DNA from: a virus
Virus record (IMG/VR): IMGVR_UViG_3300043418_000072
Coordinates: 124,001-188,000 of that record
DNA: 64,000 bases
Reading direction: 5' to 3' (one strand)
Position numbers and translations under genes: made by a program. Within the stretch, counting starts at the first letter, position 1; the number at the start of each line of letters is the position of its first letter. The notes below the pieces were generated by a model that had not been told where the DNA came from, ran no database searches, and saw only the letters and a list, made by a program, of their open reading frames with translations. This document shows positions 14,828-23,742 of the stretch, piece by piece.

Positions 14828-15003
14828 TTGATTCCTAGCTCTCTGTTAATGGCTTCAATGCCGCGTTGTGATGTTGTTGGGTCTGTTTTCTCTAGTGCTG
14901 CTTTGCACTCATTGATAACCAATTCAGCAAACTCTTGTAGGCGTTCGTGACTACACATTTGAATCTTGGCACGGACTGCTAATGCTTTAATTTGTTCATT
15001 CAT
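14824..15003 (-). CDS. MNERI-family small protein lacking the FGVEE tail, 59 aa
   Basis: MNEQIKALAVRAKIQMCSHE then RLQEFAELVINECKAALEKT matches the MNERI and FAELIV-EC landmarks of the family; it ends NRELGIK instead of HFGVEE. Its TGA overlaps the clamp-loader ATG. Shows the family also exists without the tail. Confidence 0.65.
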   Translation of the reverse strand: MNEQIKALAVRAKIQMCSHERLQEFAELVINECKAALEKTDPTTSQRGIEAINRELGIK

Positions 15004-15289
15004 ATCTTGATCCTGCTTGACCTGGCTCGTTACTATTAGTACAGGCCAATGTGTGATCCGTTGACTTAGGGCAACGCTTGTTTCCGCAGTCTGGACACAT
15101 AATAAACGTGCTCATCGTAAGTGGCATTCCTCGCTCATCGTATTTTAACCCCATACAGCGATAACAGCCGCATGTTTTATCAAAATACCAACGCTTCTTT
15201 TCGCCAAACGCCTGTTCATGACTTGCACCGAACTCCTGCTGACTTACGCTAAACGGGCGAGGGTTACTGCCCTTACCGCCGTCGCTCAT
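14996..15289 (-). CDS. Conserved zinc-binding phage protein, 97 aa
   Basis: MSDGGKGSNPRPFSVSQQEF at the start; CGCYRC then IMCPDCGNKRCPKSTDH and ACTNSNEPGQAGSRY at the end. The four-Cys plus His arrangement is a probable zinc site. This exact architecture recurs widely in phages as a protein of unknown function near replication genes. Confidence 0.75.
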   Translation of the reverse strand: MSDGGKGSNPRPFSVSQQEFGASHEQAFGEKKRWYFDKTCGCYRCMGLKYDERGMPLTMSTFIMCPDCGNKRCPKSTDHTLACTNSNEPGQAGSRYE

Positions 15290-15498
15290 TTTGGCTCCTT
15301 GGCTTCTTGAACCTCGTGTGGCTCAGCGAATCGTGTTGGTGGCATACGCAGTGCTTCAGGGATAATGTTCCACTGCACTGGCTTCCAATATTTTGCAAAC
15401 AAGTTGTTCATCACTATGATGGTAATGCCAATGGCAATTGCGCCCATACCGATTAAAACGCTCGATGCTAAAAATACTGCTGCTACATCCATATCCAT
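15286..15498 (-). CDS. Membrane protein, 70 aa
   Basis: One long hydrophobic helix (FLASSVLIGMGAIAIGITII) after MDMDVAAV, then an amphipathic C-terminus ending HEVQEAKEPK. Start at 15498 is used because it overlaps the TAA of the next gene upstream. Confidence 0.65.
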   Translation of the reverse strand: MDMDVAAVFLASSVLIGMGAIAIGITIIVMNNLFAKYWKPVQWNIIPEALRMPPTRFAEPHEVQEAKEPK

Positions 15499-15674
15499 TA
15501 TACTAACTCCTCTAAAATTCCTAAACATTCAGCAACGATGAACAGTGTCCCTGCTTCAGGGAAGCCCACCATTATTAATGATACTCCGGCCCCAATACGT
15601 AATACGCTCTTAATAAGGCTAACATAAAAATGACCTTTACTGGGGTCTTTTGGTTGAATTTCAATTTGACTCAT
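15498..15674 (-). CDS. Small conserved phage membrane protein, 58 aa
   Basis: MSQIEIQPKDPSKGHFYVSL then KSVLRIGAGVSLIMVGFPEA and FIVAECLGILEELV. Two hydrophobic stretches; the IQPKDPSKGHFYVS and GILEEL signatures recur in phage genomes. Function unknown. Confidence 0.7.
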   Translation of the reverse strand: MSQIEIQPKDPSKGHFYVSLIKSVLRIGAGVSLIMVGFPEAGTLFIVAECLGILEELV

Positions 15675-15676
15675 GA

Positions 15677-16105
15677 TTATTGCTCTGCCCAGTTCTCTCT
15701 AGTTTTCTTCTCACCTGATACCGCAGTCGAAATAGTATCATCGGCGGTGGGTTCTTCGTCTTGTACAAAGATAATGCACTTGGGATCAACACGACGAACG
15801 GTAAACTCGTTACCGTCAATGTCGATCTCAAGTCCGCGTGTCCAGCGCCCGTGTTCAACGTAAACCCATTGTCCAACTTTAACGTCAACTTGGTCAGGTC
15901 CTACTTTGTATACTTTGCCCCAACGAGGGCGAATACCTTCGCTCTTGCCGTCATCATTGAGCATCCAAATTCCGCTTGACAATCTACGTCCTGCGAAATC
16001 CATATCAGTTACAATAACGTGATCGTGGATAGCACGGATGCCAGGCACTTGGTTAGTGGCAGCTAATTTGCCAGTGCGTTCAAATAACTTTTCCTCTCTT
16101 GCCAT
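15677..16105 (-). CDS. GroES-like co-chaperonin fold protein, 142 aa
   Basis: GIRAIHDHVIVTDMDFAGRR then LSSGIWMLNDDG, RWGKVYKVGPDQVDVKVGQW, and RRVDPKCIIFVQD follow the GroES strand order: D-V-V, the mobile-loop position, G-V-VG, V-GD-V, and ii-v-. It could be a phage cochaperonin of the T4 gp31 type for capsid folding. A second, canonical GroES is encoded at 49981. Call is moderate. Confidence 0.55.
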   Translation of the reverse strand: MAREEKLFERTGKLAATNQVPGIRAIHDHVIVTDMDFAGRRLSSGIWMLNDDGKSEGIRPRWGKVYKVGPDQVDVKVGQWVYVEHGRWTRGLEIDIDGNEFTVRRVDPKCIIFVQDEEPTADDTISTAVSGEKKTRENWAEQ

Positions 16106-16107
16106 AA

Positions 16108-16497
16108 TTAGATCCGTGATGGTCCTGTCTTCTTAGCAACAGAGTCAGCTAAACTGCCACGAAGCTTTGGTGCTTCAATTGGTGCAGCATCTTGCTCGTC
16201 GATGAGCGGATCAGCTGATTGCACTGGTGCTGGTGGTGTAGGGGTAACTACAGGCTTGTTTTCAATTACGCCACTGCCTGGTGCCATTGCCACTGGGGCT
16301 CCTACTACAGGTGTGTGCAAATTGTAATATTGATTTACCGCCTGTTGGCGCGAACCTTCTGGAACGCCACCGGGGCCTAACTGATCTCCGCGGGCATTCA
16401 CTTTCATGTTACCTACTGCAATAACGTCCTCGTTAGATAGACGTACATTGTCGATGGAGATTTGTTTTCCTTGGGCAGTTGTATAGACTTTTTTCAT
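16108..16497 (-). CDS. Hypothetical protein, Pro/Ala-rich, 129 aa
   Basis: Begins MKKVYTTAQGKQISIDNVRL with a good upstream AGGAAAA. The middle (VVTPTPPAPVQSAD) is a low-complexity linker. The C-terminus ends GSLADSVAKKTGPSRI. A similar early segment (SNEDVIAVGNMKVNARGD) is typical of virion-associated proteins, but no function is assigned. Confidence 0.65.
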   Translation of the reverse strand: MKKVYTTAQGKQISIDNVRLSNEDVIAVGNMKVNARGDQLGPGGVPEGSRQQAVNQYYNLHTPVVGAPVAMAPGSGVIENKPVVTPTPPAPVQSADPLIDEQDAAPIEAPKLRGSLADSVAKKTGPSRI

Positions 16498-16506
16498 TTG
16501 TTTTCC

Positions 16507-17022
16507 TTATCTTAAAAATTCAGAGATATCTAAATCATAATAGATGCTGTTAACTTTGTGTACTCCTAACAAGTATAACACATAGCTAGCTACACTACTA
16601 CCTCGACCTAGTCCCCAAACTATATTATTTTTTCGAAACGTATCGACCATGTATTTTAGATATCGGAGTAGGTTGAATAAGTCCCTGTCTTGGTATAACA
16701 GTAACTCTTCGCCTACTCGTTGTAGCTCTTCTTGAGACTTACATTGGTCTAATAGACATTGGGCTATGTCTAACGTTTGATATTCCTCTGGCATGTGCCA
16801 GTGGCTTTGCATCATTTGATCAAACTCTTCGGGATTCATATCCAGCGGAGTGTACGTGGTCAACATTGGCATGTCAGCATAAAACACCTTCTCAACACAT
16901 TTATTGTATTGGTCAGTATCAGTTACGAAGAACTTGCTGATGTCTAATCCCGGATTAGAATACAACAATTCTGCTAACTCGTTTGATGTTGTGTACGCTC
17001 TGCCAAATTGATCGTAGTTCAT
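16507..17022 (-). CDS. DnaE-like (DNA polymerase III alpha) fragment, 171 aa
   Basis: The C-terminal part reads NNIVWGLGRGSSVASYVLYL then LGVHKVNSIYYDLDISEFLR. This corresponds to the start of the Pol III alpha palm, VGPGRGSGAGSLVAYAL..I..LDPL.YDLLFERFL. The reading frame ends in TAA just before the catalytic PDFDVDF motif would come, so it cannot be a polymerase. The N-terminal 110 residues are helical (DLDISKFFVTDTDQYNKCVE, EEYQTLDIAQCLLDQCKSQE). It may be a stand-alone DNA- or polymerase-interacting module. Confidence 0.7.
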   Translation of the reverse strand: MNYDQFGRAYTTSNELAELLYSNPGLDISKFFVTDTDQYNKCVEKVFYADMPMLTTYTPLDMNPEEFDQMMQSHWHMPEEYQTLDIAQCLLDQCKSQEELQRVGEELLLYQDRDLFNLLRYLKYMVDTFRKNNIVWGLGRGSSVASYVLYLLGVHKVNSIYYDLDISEFLR

Positions 17023-17264
17023 GAAATATCAATGATGCCTTTGTAGCCTTTGCCACCCTCAAGACGTTTTTCCATTTCTTCCATTTGCTTACGACCGCGT
17101 TCGCTAATTTCATTTTGGTAATGGTCCATCATCATTTGGATTTGTGGCATAATGCTTTGTGGGCCAGAACGCCACGCTTGGTTGTATCGTTTTTGTAAGT
17201 CAGTGTACTTTTGAAGTAGTTCATCTTGACTTAACTTTGATAAGTCTGGGGCTAGTGGGTGCAT
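17019..17264 (-). CDS. Small conserved helical phage protein, 81 aa
   Basis: MHPLAPDLSKLSQDELLQKY then TDLQKRYNQAWRSGPQSIMP and a charged helix. This MHPLAPDLS...ELxxKxxEL pattern recurs among phages near replication genes. ATGA overlap with the DnaE-like gene. Confidence 0.7.
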   Translation of the reverse strand: MHPLAPDLSKLSQDELLQKYTDLQKRYNQAWRSGPQSIMPQIQMMMDHYQNEISERGRKQMEEMEKRLEGGKGYKGIIDIS

Positions 17265-17273
17265 ATTGCTTCC

Positions 17274-17687
17274 TTAAAGGTCGCCGTCTTTTCGATTTTC
17301 ACTGTAATGAGCATCAAAGCTACCACCGGGGTAACGGCTCTCTAACTTATTTACGTTTTCTTGAATCACGTCGTTAGGATCTAGGTTCAAAGCGCGGCAA
17401 GCGTTGACCCAATACCACATTACATCCCCTAATTCACGTTTCATGTGATGGATGTTTTCTTCAGTAAGTGGTTTACCTTGGAACAGAATCTTCTTTGGGA
17501 TTTCGATAAACTCGCCGCTTTCTGCTGCAAGTCCGAAACATGCTGTCATTAGCAAGCTGATGTTTACGTTTGTGGTATCGCGAAGCTCACTCACTCGTTG
17601 CTGCAAGTGATCGTAGTTATTTGATTCTTTGCTGGTTACAGCATTTACAAATTGTGTGTATTTGTTTAGATCGATATGATTGGTCAT
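17274..17687 (-). CDS. mazG: MazG-like nucleotide pyrophosphohydrolase
   Basis: 137 aa. FGLAAESGEFIEIPKKILFQ holds the EEx-like E-x-x-E half site, and HHMKRELGDVMWYWVNACRA the ELGDV-x-x-x half site of the MazG metal-binding helices. Hydrolyses NTP/dNTPs or ppGpp-type molecules; phage MazG is thought to shape the host nucleotide pool. First gene behind the promoter at 17708-17736. Confidence 0.85.
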   Translation of the reverse strand: MTNHIDLNKYTQFVNAVTSKESNNYDHLQQRVSELRDTTNVNISLLMTACFGLAAESGEFIEIPKKILFQGKPLTEENIHHMKRELGDVMWYWVNACRALNLDPNDVIQENVNKLESRYPGGSFDAHYSENRKDGDL

Positions 17688-17707
17688 GAAAAACTCCTAG
17701 TTAAGCT

Positions 17708-17736
17708 AGTATAAACTAACTTAATCTAGGAGTCAA
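17708..17736 (-). promoter_or_regulatory. Sigma70-type promoter overlapping an inverted repeat
   Basis: -35 TTGACT (17731-17736), 17-bp spacer, -10 TATACT (17708-17713). The flanks form an inverted repeat (CTCCTAGTTAAG near 17690 and CTTAATCTAGGAG near 17720), which could be an operator or a hairpin at the end of the fibre operon. Drives mazG and the genes below it. Confidence 0.75.
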
Positions 17737-17751
17737 ACTTTATGGTATTAA

Positions 17752-18954
17752 TTACCAGGTAGTCAATGCACTACGCTTCCAAGTATTGGTTGCAGTGCAT
17801 ACATAGATATAGCCGGTGTCGTATGCAATCTGCCCTTTTACGCCTGCGCTTGATGCAGTGGACGGAGCAGTGCCGGTAGCAACAATTAGGTTAGCAACTG
17901 AAGTAGTTACACCGACTGTAAATGTACCGCTGTTTAGAGTGTTACCATGGAAACGAGCAACTTCGGCATTAGCAAAGAAGCTACCAGATGCAATAACAAC
18001 GTCGTTATATGAACCAGCATTGCTGGTACCTAATACCAAGTTACCACCAAAGCTGCTGCTTTCTGGTTTGGTAATCAAGTAACCGTCGTTTTTCTTAGTG
18101 ATAGTATAGTTACTGTCGGAGAAGTTATTGCCAGTGAATCCCATGTCAACCCAACCACCGGCGTCGCTGCCTGCAGAGCTATATGCTGCAAAGTCTGCGC
18201 TACCAGTATTGGTGTTGTTGAACAATGCAACTTGTGCATAGTTAACACCTGCATCAACAGCAACAATAGTTGGGGTAATTAGTGTGCGAGTAGTTGCATC
18301 TGGACCAATATATAGGTTTTGTGAGCTAATAACAACGTTACCAGTAACAGTTAAGTTACCGTGTACTTTGTTGGCATCACGAGTCATGTCAATAACAAAG
18401 TAGCTGGCACCGTTATCGCTGCTGATAAACTCATACAAGTAATCGCCGGTAGCATCAAACGTAATAACGTTAGCAACATCGCCTGCAATTTCGCTTGGGA
18501 AACCTAGAGTAGCTTGCACTGGTAATGTTAGAGTGTATGCAGTACTAGTAACGCTAACCCAAAGGATTAATCGTCCCATAACACCAGTTGCTGGCCAGTT
18601 ATTGAAACCAACTGTTAAGCTACCACCAGTGGTAATACGTTGGTAGTTACCTTGGTTATAGTCTACAGTTTGGCTACCTAGCAAGGAACCGTTGTTGTAA
18701 AATGTTTCGCTAAATGCAGTTAACTGAGCATGGTTCAGGGTAGTACCACTTGCGCTCAAATCATTGCTTAGGGTTGTGTTGTTTAGTGCAGATTTTAGCA
18801 ATACTTTAGATTGCAGATCTTCTAATTCGCTTTTAACGAAAGCAAAGTTATTGCGAGTATTGGTAAAATTATCGCGAAAACCTTGACTGTCGTTATCTTG
18901 GCCGGCTACGGGATACGTACCGTCAATGTTAAATGGATTAACTTGGCTTGTCAT
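17752..18954 (-). CDS. Tail-fibre/virion structural protein, 400 aa
   Basis: Ser/Thr/Asn/Gly-rich beta-structured sequence typical of phage fibres. N-terminal NPFNIDGTYPVAGQDNDSQG then FRDNFTNTRNNFAFVKSELE forms a short connector helix. A middle beta region (GRLILWVSVTSTAYTLTLPV) follows, and the C-terminus reads GVKGQIAYDTGYIYVCTATN, a common fibre-tip ending. Third gene of the 23.7-17.75 kb structural operon. Confidence 0.8.
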   Translation of the reverse strand: MTSQVNPFNIDGTYPVAGQDNDSQGFRDNFTNTRNNFAFVKSELEDLQSKVLLKSALNNTTLSNDLSASGTTLNHAQLTAFSETFYNNGSLLGSQTVDYNQGNYQRITTGGSLTVGFNNWPATGVMGRLILWVSVTSTAYTLTLPVQATLGFPSEIAGDVANVITFDATGDYLYEFISSDNGASYFVIDMTRDANKVHGNLTVTGNVVISSQNLYIGPDATTRTLITPTIVAVDAGVNYAQVALFNNTNTGSADFAAYSSAGSDAGGWVDMGFTGNNFSDSNYTITKKNDGYLITKPESSSFGGNLVLGTSNAGSYNDVVIASGSFFANAEVARFHGNTLNSGTFTVGVTTSVANLIVATGTAPSTASSAGVKGQIAYDTGYIYVCTATNTWKRSALTTW

Positions 18955-21389
18955 TATTTAAAAACTCCGTGTTGTGTGAACATAATATATTTATCGCCGG
19001 ATTCCGGTTCGGCGTAATTGTCTCTACTGCTATAGAATCTAGTATCGTTGCCATCGAAAATGGTACGTACTGCGCTAAATCCACTAAAATCAAACGTAGT
19101 TTCTGCACTTGGGATAAATGCGTTAGTGGCAGTGTTGTAGTTGCTGATCATACCAGCATCAATTTGATAACGATCTGCAATAAATTGGATGTTATTAAAT
19201 GTAATTTGGTTGTTGTTTAGGCGATACGCAATTAACTTAGATGCGCCGGGTACAGTGTATGCTAGCACCACTGATCTAGTTAATCCTAATACTCGCCCAT
19301 CTTCTTGCGGGCTAGTCATCCAGTCTGGTAATGCGCCTCGATTGCTATAACCAACCCCATTTGCCAATCTATAAGTCATATTGCTAAAACTATTAGGGTA
19401 GACTGTGTGGTATATGTTGTTGTAATAATGACTAATTGCTGGCTCTTGGCTAATTGCTGCGCCAGCATTAGTGTCTTCAATTTCGATGTATACAACTTCG
19501 TACTTGGTGTTAAACTTTGCATCAACTGCTCTAGCAGTTTTAATCTTACCAAAGTTAATTTTCTTATTGTAATGGTTATGCTGGATAGCATTAGCAAAAG
19601 TGCTTAGATCGCTTGCAGTTAGGCCTGGTACAAAAAGCATTTTAATGTCTTTAGCCTTGCCGAACCATGGATCCATTGGGCGATAAATTAGTTCGTCTGG
19701 GAAAATGTCGGTATTGCTAATGATACTATCAAACGTGCGGCGTTGGTCGATGCTTGGCAATGCCTTTAGATACACGTTTTCGTATGGAGCTCGGTTGTAG
19801 TTGTTAACTGCAATCGTAAACTCTTTAGTCGCTGATGCAGTTTGGTCAGCAGTTACGGCATTTACAGTAAACTTAAAGGTGCTGTCAAACGTAGTTTTAT
19901 TCTTATCAATTGAAGTGGTACTACTTAGACTAGTTGTTCGTGTAATTACTTCGACGCTGTGGATTAAATCCACGAATGTGATTTGTGTACCTTCAGTGAC
20001 ATAAATGGCCGGTTGAATCTCTACTGTATGCGCATCAATTAATTGAGTGACAGTACATCCGCTAGCAACGCCCGGACCTTCAACAGTCATGCCAACTACA
20101 ATAGCAGTGGCATCTTCGACTGATATCTTGCTACTGTGACCATCAATGCCAAAGTATTGGAAGGTTGCACGGCCGATGATCTCGCCGGTGTCCAGCATTT
20201 TTAGACCTTGCGGTAGTCGATCACTTGGTAAGTCTAACTTAGTGTACTTGATGTCTTTACCTAAGTTACTGATTGCAGAAATTTTAAACTCACTCGTAGT
20301 ACCATTGATGATACTACCTAGTGTACTTGGGCTTGCCCATGTGATGTAGTTGCTGGAATCTCTAACGGTGGTAATGTTAACCTGCACAGGAACGCTAACA
20401 TACGTAGGTTTGTCTCGTTTGTATGCAGTTACATTAAATGTATATGTCTTTTGTTCTTCAGTTTGAATTGGAATCGTGCCAGACACCCATCCGGTTACAC
20501 TACTAATTGTTAAACCGTTTGGTAATCCTGCGTTAGCTGACCAATACACCACGTCGTCTTCTGGATCAATGGCATCAAACTTAAAACTAAACTTGCTGCC
20601 CTCTTCTAGAACTGGGATATTTGATGGATCAGTAATAATAACCGGAACATACTTGTTATCAGCATCAACTGATAGTGAAGTGTTGTTGATAATGGTGATA
20701 TTGTTGTCAGCAGTATAATTACCCTTACTTACAATAGCAATAGTAACAGGTACAGTATCGTATGAGTACCCATCTGTTACTTGAATTTCAAAACTGTAAA
20801 CCTTGTCCTTGCTACCAGCACTAAAGTCGAACGGGAAAGAGTCATCTGCTTCGACGCCGTAACCTGCGGTACCGCTAGTGGTGTCAATTAGTCGTGCAAT
20901 GTGCCCTTCAAGTAAACCAGTCTGGCTTAGAGTAATTGGTTGCCCTGTTCTAATATCAATTGGCAGGGATCCGCTGATAACAGTCCACGTTAGCTTTGCG
21001 CCTGGATTATCTGTTACCGCTTGGAATTGGTAGGAAATAAGTTTGCCATCGTCAAACGCACCAAGGCTTAGACTACGTGGCTCGATGGTTAATACACTTT
21101 GGTTAGTGATTACCAAGCTAAATGTTCTATCAGCAATATTTCCGCTAGTGTTAGCAGCTCTAATAGAGAACACGTAGGTTGCAGAATTTCCGCTAACAGT
21201 TCCGGTAATAGTTGGTACACCCTTAACTACACCGTCAGCTGTGACATACATACCCGGAGGCATAGAGCCTGACAGGTGTATGTATGTTAATGGCCCAGTA
21301 TTGAGATCAGTTGCACTTAGCACGATCTCATTGAAATCGAGCTCTTTAAGAGTACCTAGTCGACCAGCTGGTGTGTTCCAAACAATCAT
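18954..21389 (-). CDS. Large virion protein with Ig-like (He_PIG-type) repeats, 811 aa
   Basis: Repeated modules of about 90-100 residues carry the putative-Ig signature P-x-G-(L/M)-x5-G-x-(V/I)-x-G-x-P. Examples are GSMPPGMYVTADGVVKGVPT, GLPNGLTISSVTGWVSGTIP and DRLPQGLKMLDTGEIIGRAT. The C-terminal 200 residues lack this repeat. Such proteins decorate tails or fibres and bind surface glycans. Overlaps both neighbours by one base. Confidence 0.8.
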   Translation of the reverse strand: MIVWNTPAGRLGTLKELDFNEIVLSATDLNTGPLTYIHLSGSMPPGMYVTADGVVKGVPTITGTVSGNSATYVFSIRAANTSGNIADRTFSLVITNQSVLTIEPRSLSLGAFDDGKLISYQFQAVTDNPGAKLTWTVISGSLPIDIRTGQPITLSQTGLLEGHIARLIDTTSGTAGYGVEADDSFPFDFSAGSKDKVYSFEIQVTDGYSYDTVPVTIAIVSKGNYTADNNITIINNTSLSVDADNKYVPVIITDPSNIPVLEEGSKFSFKFDAIDPEDDVVYWSANAGLPNGLTISSVTGWVSGTIPIQTEEQKTYTFNVTAYKRDKPTYVSVPVQVNITTVRDSSNYITWASPSTLGSIINGTTSEFKISAISNLGKDIKYTKLDLPSDRLPQGLKMLDTGEIIGRATFQYFGIDGHSSKISVEDATAIVVGMTVEGPGVASGCTVTQLIDAHTVEIQPAIYVTEGTQITFVDLIHSVEVITRTTSLSSTTSIDKNKTTFDSTFKFTVNAVTADQTASATKEFTIAVNNYNRAPYENVYLKALPSIDQRRTFDSIISNTDIFPDELIYRPMDPWFGKAKDIKMLFVPGLTASDLSTFANAIQHNHYNKKINFGKIKTARAVDAKFNTKYEVVYIEIEDTNAGAAISQEPAISHYYNNIYHTVYPNSFSNMTYRLANGVGYSNRGALPDWMTSPQEDGRVLGLTRSVVLAYTVPGASKLIAYRLNNNQITFNNIQFIADRYQIDAGMISNYNTATNAFIPSAETTFDFSGFSAVRTIFDGNDTRFYSSRDNYAEPESGDKYIMFTQHGVFK

Positions 21390-23677
21390 TATAGTATTAC
21401 CGCTTCAATTTGGCCAATGCCATCATTTTCTTTATTGTTAAGTGCCTTAGCAAATACCGCAGGACCATATGTCTTATCGTTACCAACACTTACTGCACAT
21501 CCCGGTGTGGTACTTGTAACAAGCAAATCACCTTTGGCGACCTTGCCAATTACATTAACTGGAATACGTCCACGCAATGCAATAGCAACACCATCTAGTT
21601 CAGCATTCATCAAGTAAGCTGGATCGGTTGTAACTGCACCAGCAACTCTAGAGTCTGCAAATTCAGTGGCAACGGTAACTTCTTGTGTGCCACCAAATAC
21701 TAACACAGTACCTGGAGCATAGTCGCTGTCGCTTGTGTACTTTTCTGCCAAGTCGGCGTATTTGGCTTGACTTGACACACCGTAGATATTGTTAAACCAT
21801 GCAGTTGGGCTACCTAAGTTAACAGTGGCGTTACCAGTAGGAACAATCGCTGCACTTACGTTAATGCCAGCAAATGTAGGAGCTGCGCTAGTACGGATAT
21901 CTTGTGGGGTAGCCAAGGTTACTGTGCTACCGCTTACGGTTGCAGTAACACCGCTGGTGCCAGCAAATGTTAATGATCCGTTAGCTGCACCTGTACCGCT
22001 TGTGCCTGTGAGTGGCAAGTTAATAACTTGTGCAGCAATCGATGTTGCACGTCCTTTGCTGTCCACAGTGACCACAGGATAGTATGTAAGGTTACCATAT
22101 GTACCAGCGGTTACACCAGTTGCAGTTAAACTAACACCTACGCTAGGTCCACTTGGGATGTTAGCAGTGATATCTGCGGTGTTAGCAATCGCAGTTGATA
22201 CAAATGGCGCACCGTTAGCAAAGCCAATATTATTAGCATACAGTCCGTTTGTGTATACGTTACCGCTTACACCAATGCCCCCGGCTACAATTACTGCACC
22301 AGTTGTTAAGTTTGCACTTGCTGTGGTGTTGTTAATTTGTAAACGAGTAAATGTACCAGATCCTGGGCCCTGGTCGCCAATACTGATAAAGTTACCAATA
22401 CTAGATCCGTACACACCAATTGGCGTGTTGTTGATACTACCACCTACATACAAGTTACCAGCAATACCAACACCACCCTTGACAACAAGAGCACCGGTAG
22501 TAATACCAACGCTGTTAGTTGTTGCGCCAGCAACAATGTTACCGCTTGCGTTTATAATACCAGTAGATGTAATGGTAGTAAATGCCCCTGTGTTAACAGT
22601 GCCGGTTCCAATCGGAGCGTTAACACTACCTGCGTATACTGCACCACTAATACCGGCACCACCATTGACTACTAAGGCACCAGTGGTTGTACCGGTGCTT
22701 GCAACTTGGCTATTGGCAAAGATATTACCACGAGCTTCTACCACAGCATTGAATAGAGTGTATCCAGGTACAGTACCACCAGTAAATGATGCGGCTGATG
22801 TAGCAACTGCGGACCCGTTAATATAAATGGTGTCAGAACCACTAAAATACAAACTACCAAGAACTGAGCCAGATACAGATAAGTTGGCTACGTTGGCTTG
22901 GGTACCATATACGTTACCTAAGAAGTTGGTTGCAGCGATATTACCAGCAGCCGCAATGCCACCTCGGGTCACAATAGCGCCAGTGGTGGTGTTAGTAGTT
23001 GCGGTGGTGTTAGTAACAAACAAGCTACCCACTTTGACGTTACCGTAAGTTCCGCTGAAAGTGTTGCCCGCCGACTCAATACCGTCTGCGTAAAACTCTA
23101 ATGCCTGGCTATCATTGGCCCAAACAAGGGCAGCATGTTTATCCGAAGTCTTGTAGTAGTGAAACTTTAAGCCAATATCCTTGCCGTCATCGAACGTCAA
23201 TGGGTCAAGGCCGGTGGTGTGCAAGTTAATCAAGCTATCTTGTACGGCTAAGTCTGCAGAACTAACAGTTACAGAGTTACCAAGGACAGTCAAGTTGCCA
23301 CCAATTACCACGTTTCTAGTGACTTGGATATCGTTGGTGACGTTTAGACTGTCTTGTACATAGGTGTTGCCAGTGGAAGTGATTCTACTAGCAACAAATG
23401 CGTTATTAACTGTTAAATTGGCAATTTGTGCATTGCCTGCAATGTTTGCGGTACTGTAAACTTCTAAGGTGTCGGTTACTGTTGGGCCAAGACTTGTTAA
23501 TAACAAGTTAGCTTGAATGTAAGTGCCGCTGTAAACAACGCCAAAATTACCAGTACTGATTCTGGCATCAATGTTGCTGAAGTTACTATTTACAGTAGTA
23601 AATGCTGTGCGAATTGCATCGCCTGTTCCGTCGTTTGCAACGGCGCCTGTGTTTACGAATCTTACGTCTGAACTCAT
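21389..23677 (-). CDS. Long tail-fibre protein with glycine repeats, 762 aa
   Basis: Many copies of a degenerate repeat of the form TTGALVVKGGVGIAGNLYVG, e.g. TTGAIVTRGGIAAAGN, TTGALVVNGGAGISGAVYAG and TTGAVIVAGGIGVSGNVYTN. The C-terminal 120 residues form a compact domain (YADLAEKYTSDSDYAPGTVL then VFGGTQEVTV) often found at fibre ends. First gene of the structural operon, with a late-type promoter element upstream. Confidence 0.85.
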   Translation of the reverse strand: MSSDVRFVNTGAVANDGTGDAIRTAFTTVNSNFSNIDARISTGNFGVVYSGTYIQANLLLTSLGPTVTDTLEVYSTANIAGNAQIANLTVNNAFVASRITSTGNTYVQDSLNVTNDIQVTRNVVIGGNLTVLGNSVTVSSADLAVQDSLINLHTTGLDPLTFDDGKDIGLKFHYYKTSDKHAALVWANDSQALEFYADGIESAGNTFSGTYGNVKVGSLFVTNTTATTNTTTGAIVTRGGIAAAGNIAATNFLGNVYGTQANVANLSVSGSVLGSLYFSGSDTIYINGSAVATSAASFTGGTVPGYTLFNAVVEARGNIFANSQVASTGTTTGALVVNGGAGISGAVYAGSVNAPIGTGTVNTGAFTTITSTGIINASGNIVAGATTNSVGITTGALVVKGGVGIAGNLYVGGSINNTPIGVYGSSIGNFISIGDQGPGSGTFTRLQINNTTASANLTTGAVIVAGGIGVSGNVYTNGLYANNIGFANGAPFVSTAIANTADITANIPSGPSVGVSLTATGVTAGTYGNLTYYPVVTVDSKGRATSIAAQVINLPLTGTSGTGAANGSLTFAGTSGVTATVSGSTVTLATPQDIRTSAAPTFAGINVSAAIVPTGNATVNLGSPTAWFNNIYGVSSQAKYADLAEKYTSDSDYAPGTVLVFGGTQEVTVATEFADSRVAGAVTTDPAYLMNAELDGVAIALRGRIPVNVIGKVAKGDLLVTSTTPGCAVSVGNDKTYGPAVFAKALNNKENDGIGQIEAVIL

Positions 23678-23700
23678 GTTGTGGTATCCATACTATATGA

Positions 23701-23708
23701 GTATTTAC
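23701..23708 (-). promoter_or_regulatory. Late-promoter-like element for the fibre operon
   Basis: GTAAATAC on minus, 24 nt upstream of the fibre ATG, close to the T4 late core TATAAATA. The same element precedes 61968-62885 and 59487-61934. No -35 of the early type is present. Confidence 0.4.
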
Positions 23709-23742
23709 CAAAACATGTACAACCCCAATATCGGGCTATATG

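Noticed and set aside
22158-23048. Long plus-strand frames opposite the fibre gene
   Set aside because: They are shadows of the repetitive Gly/Thr/Val codons of the minus-strand fibre protein and have low-complexity Pro/Leu/Val content.
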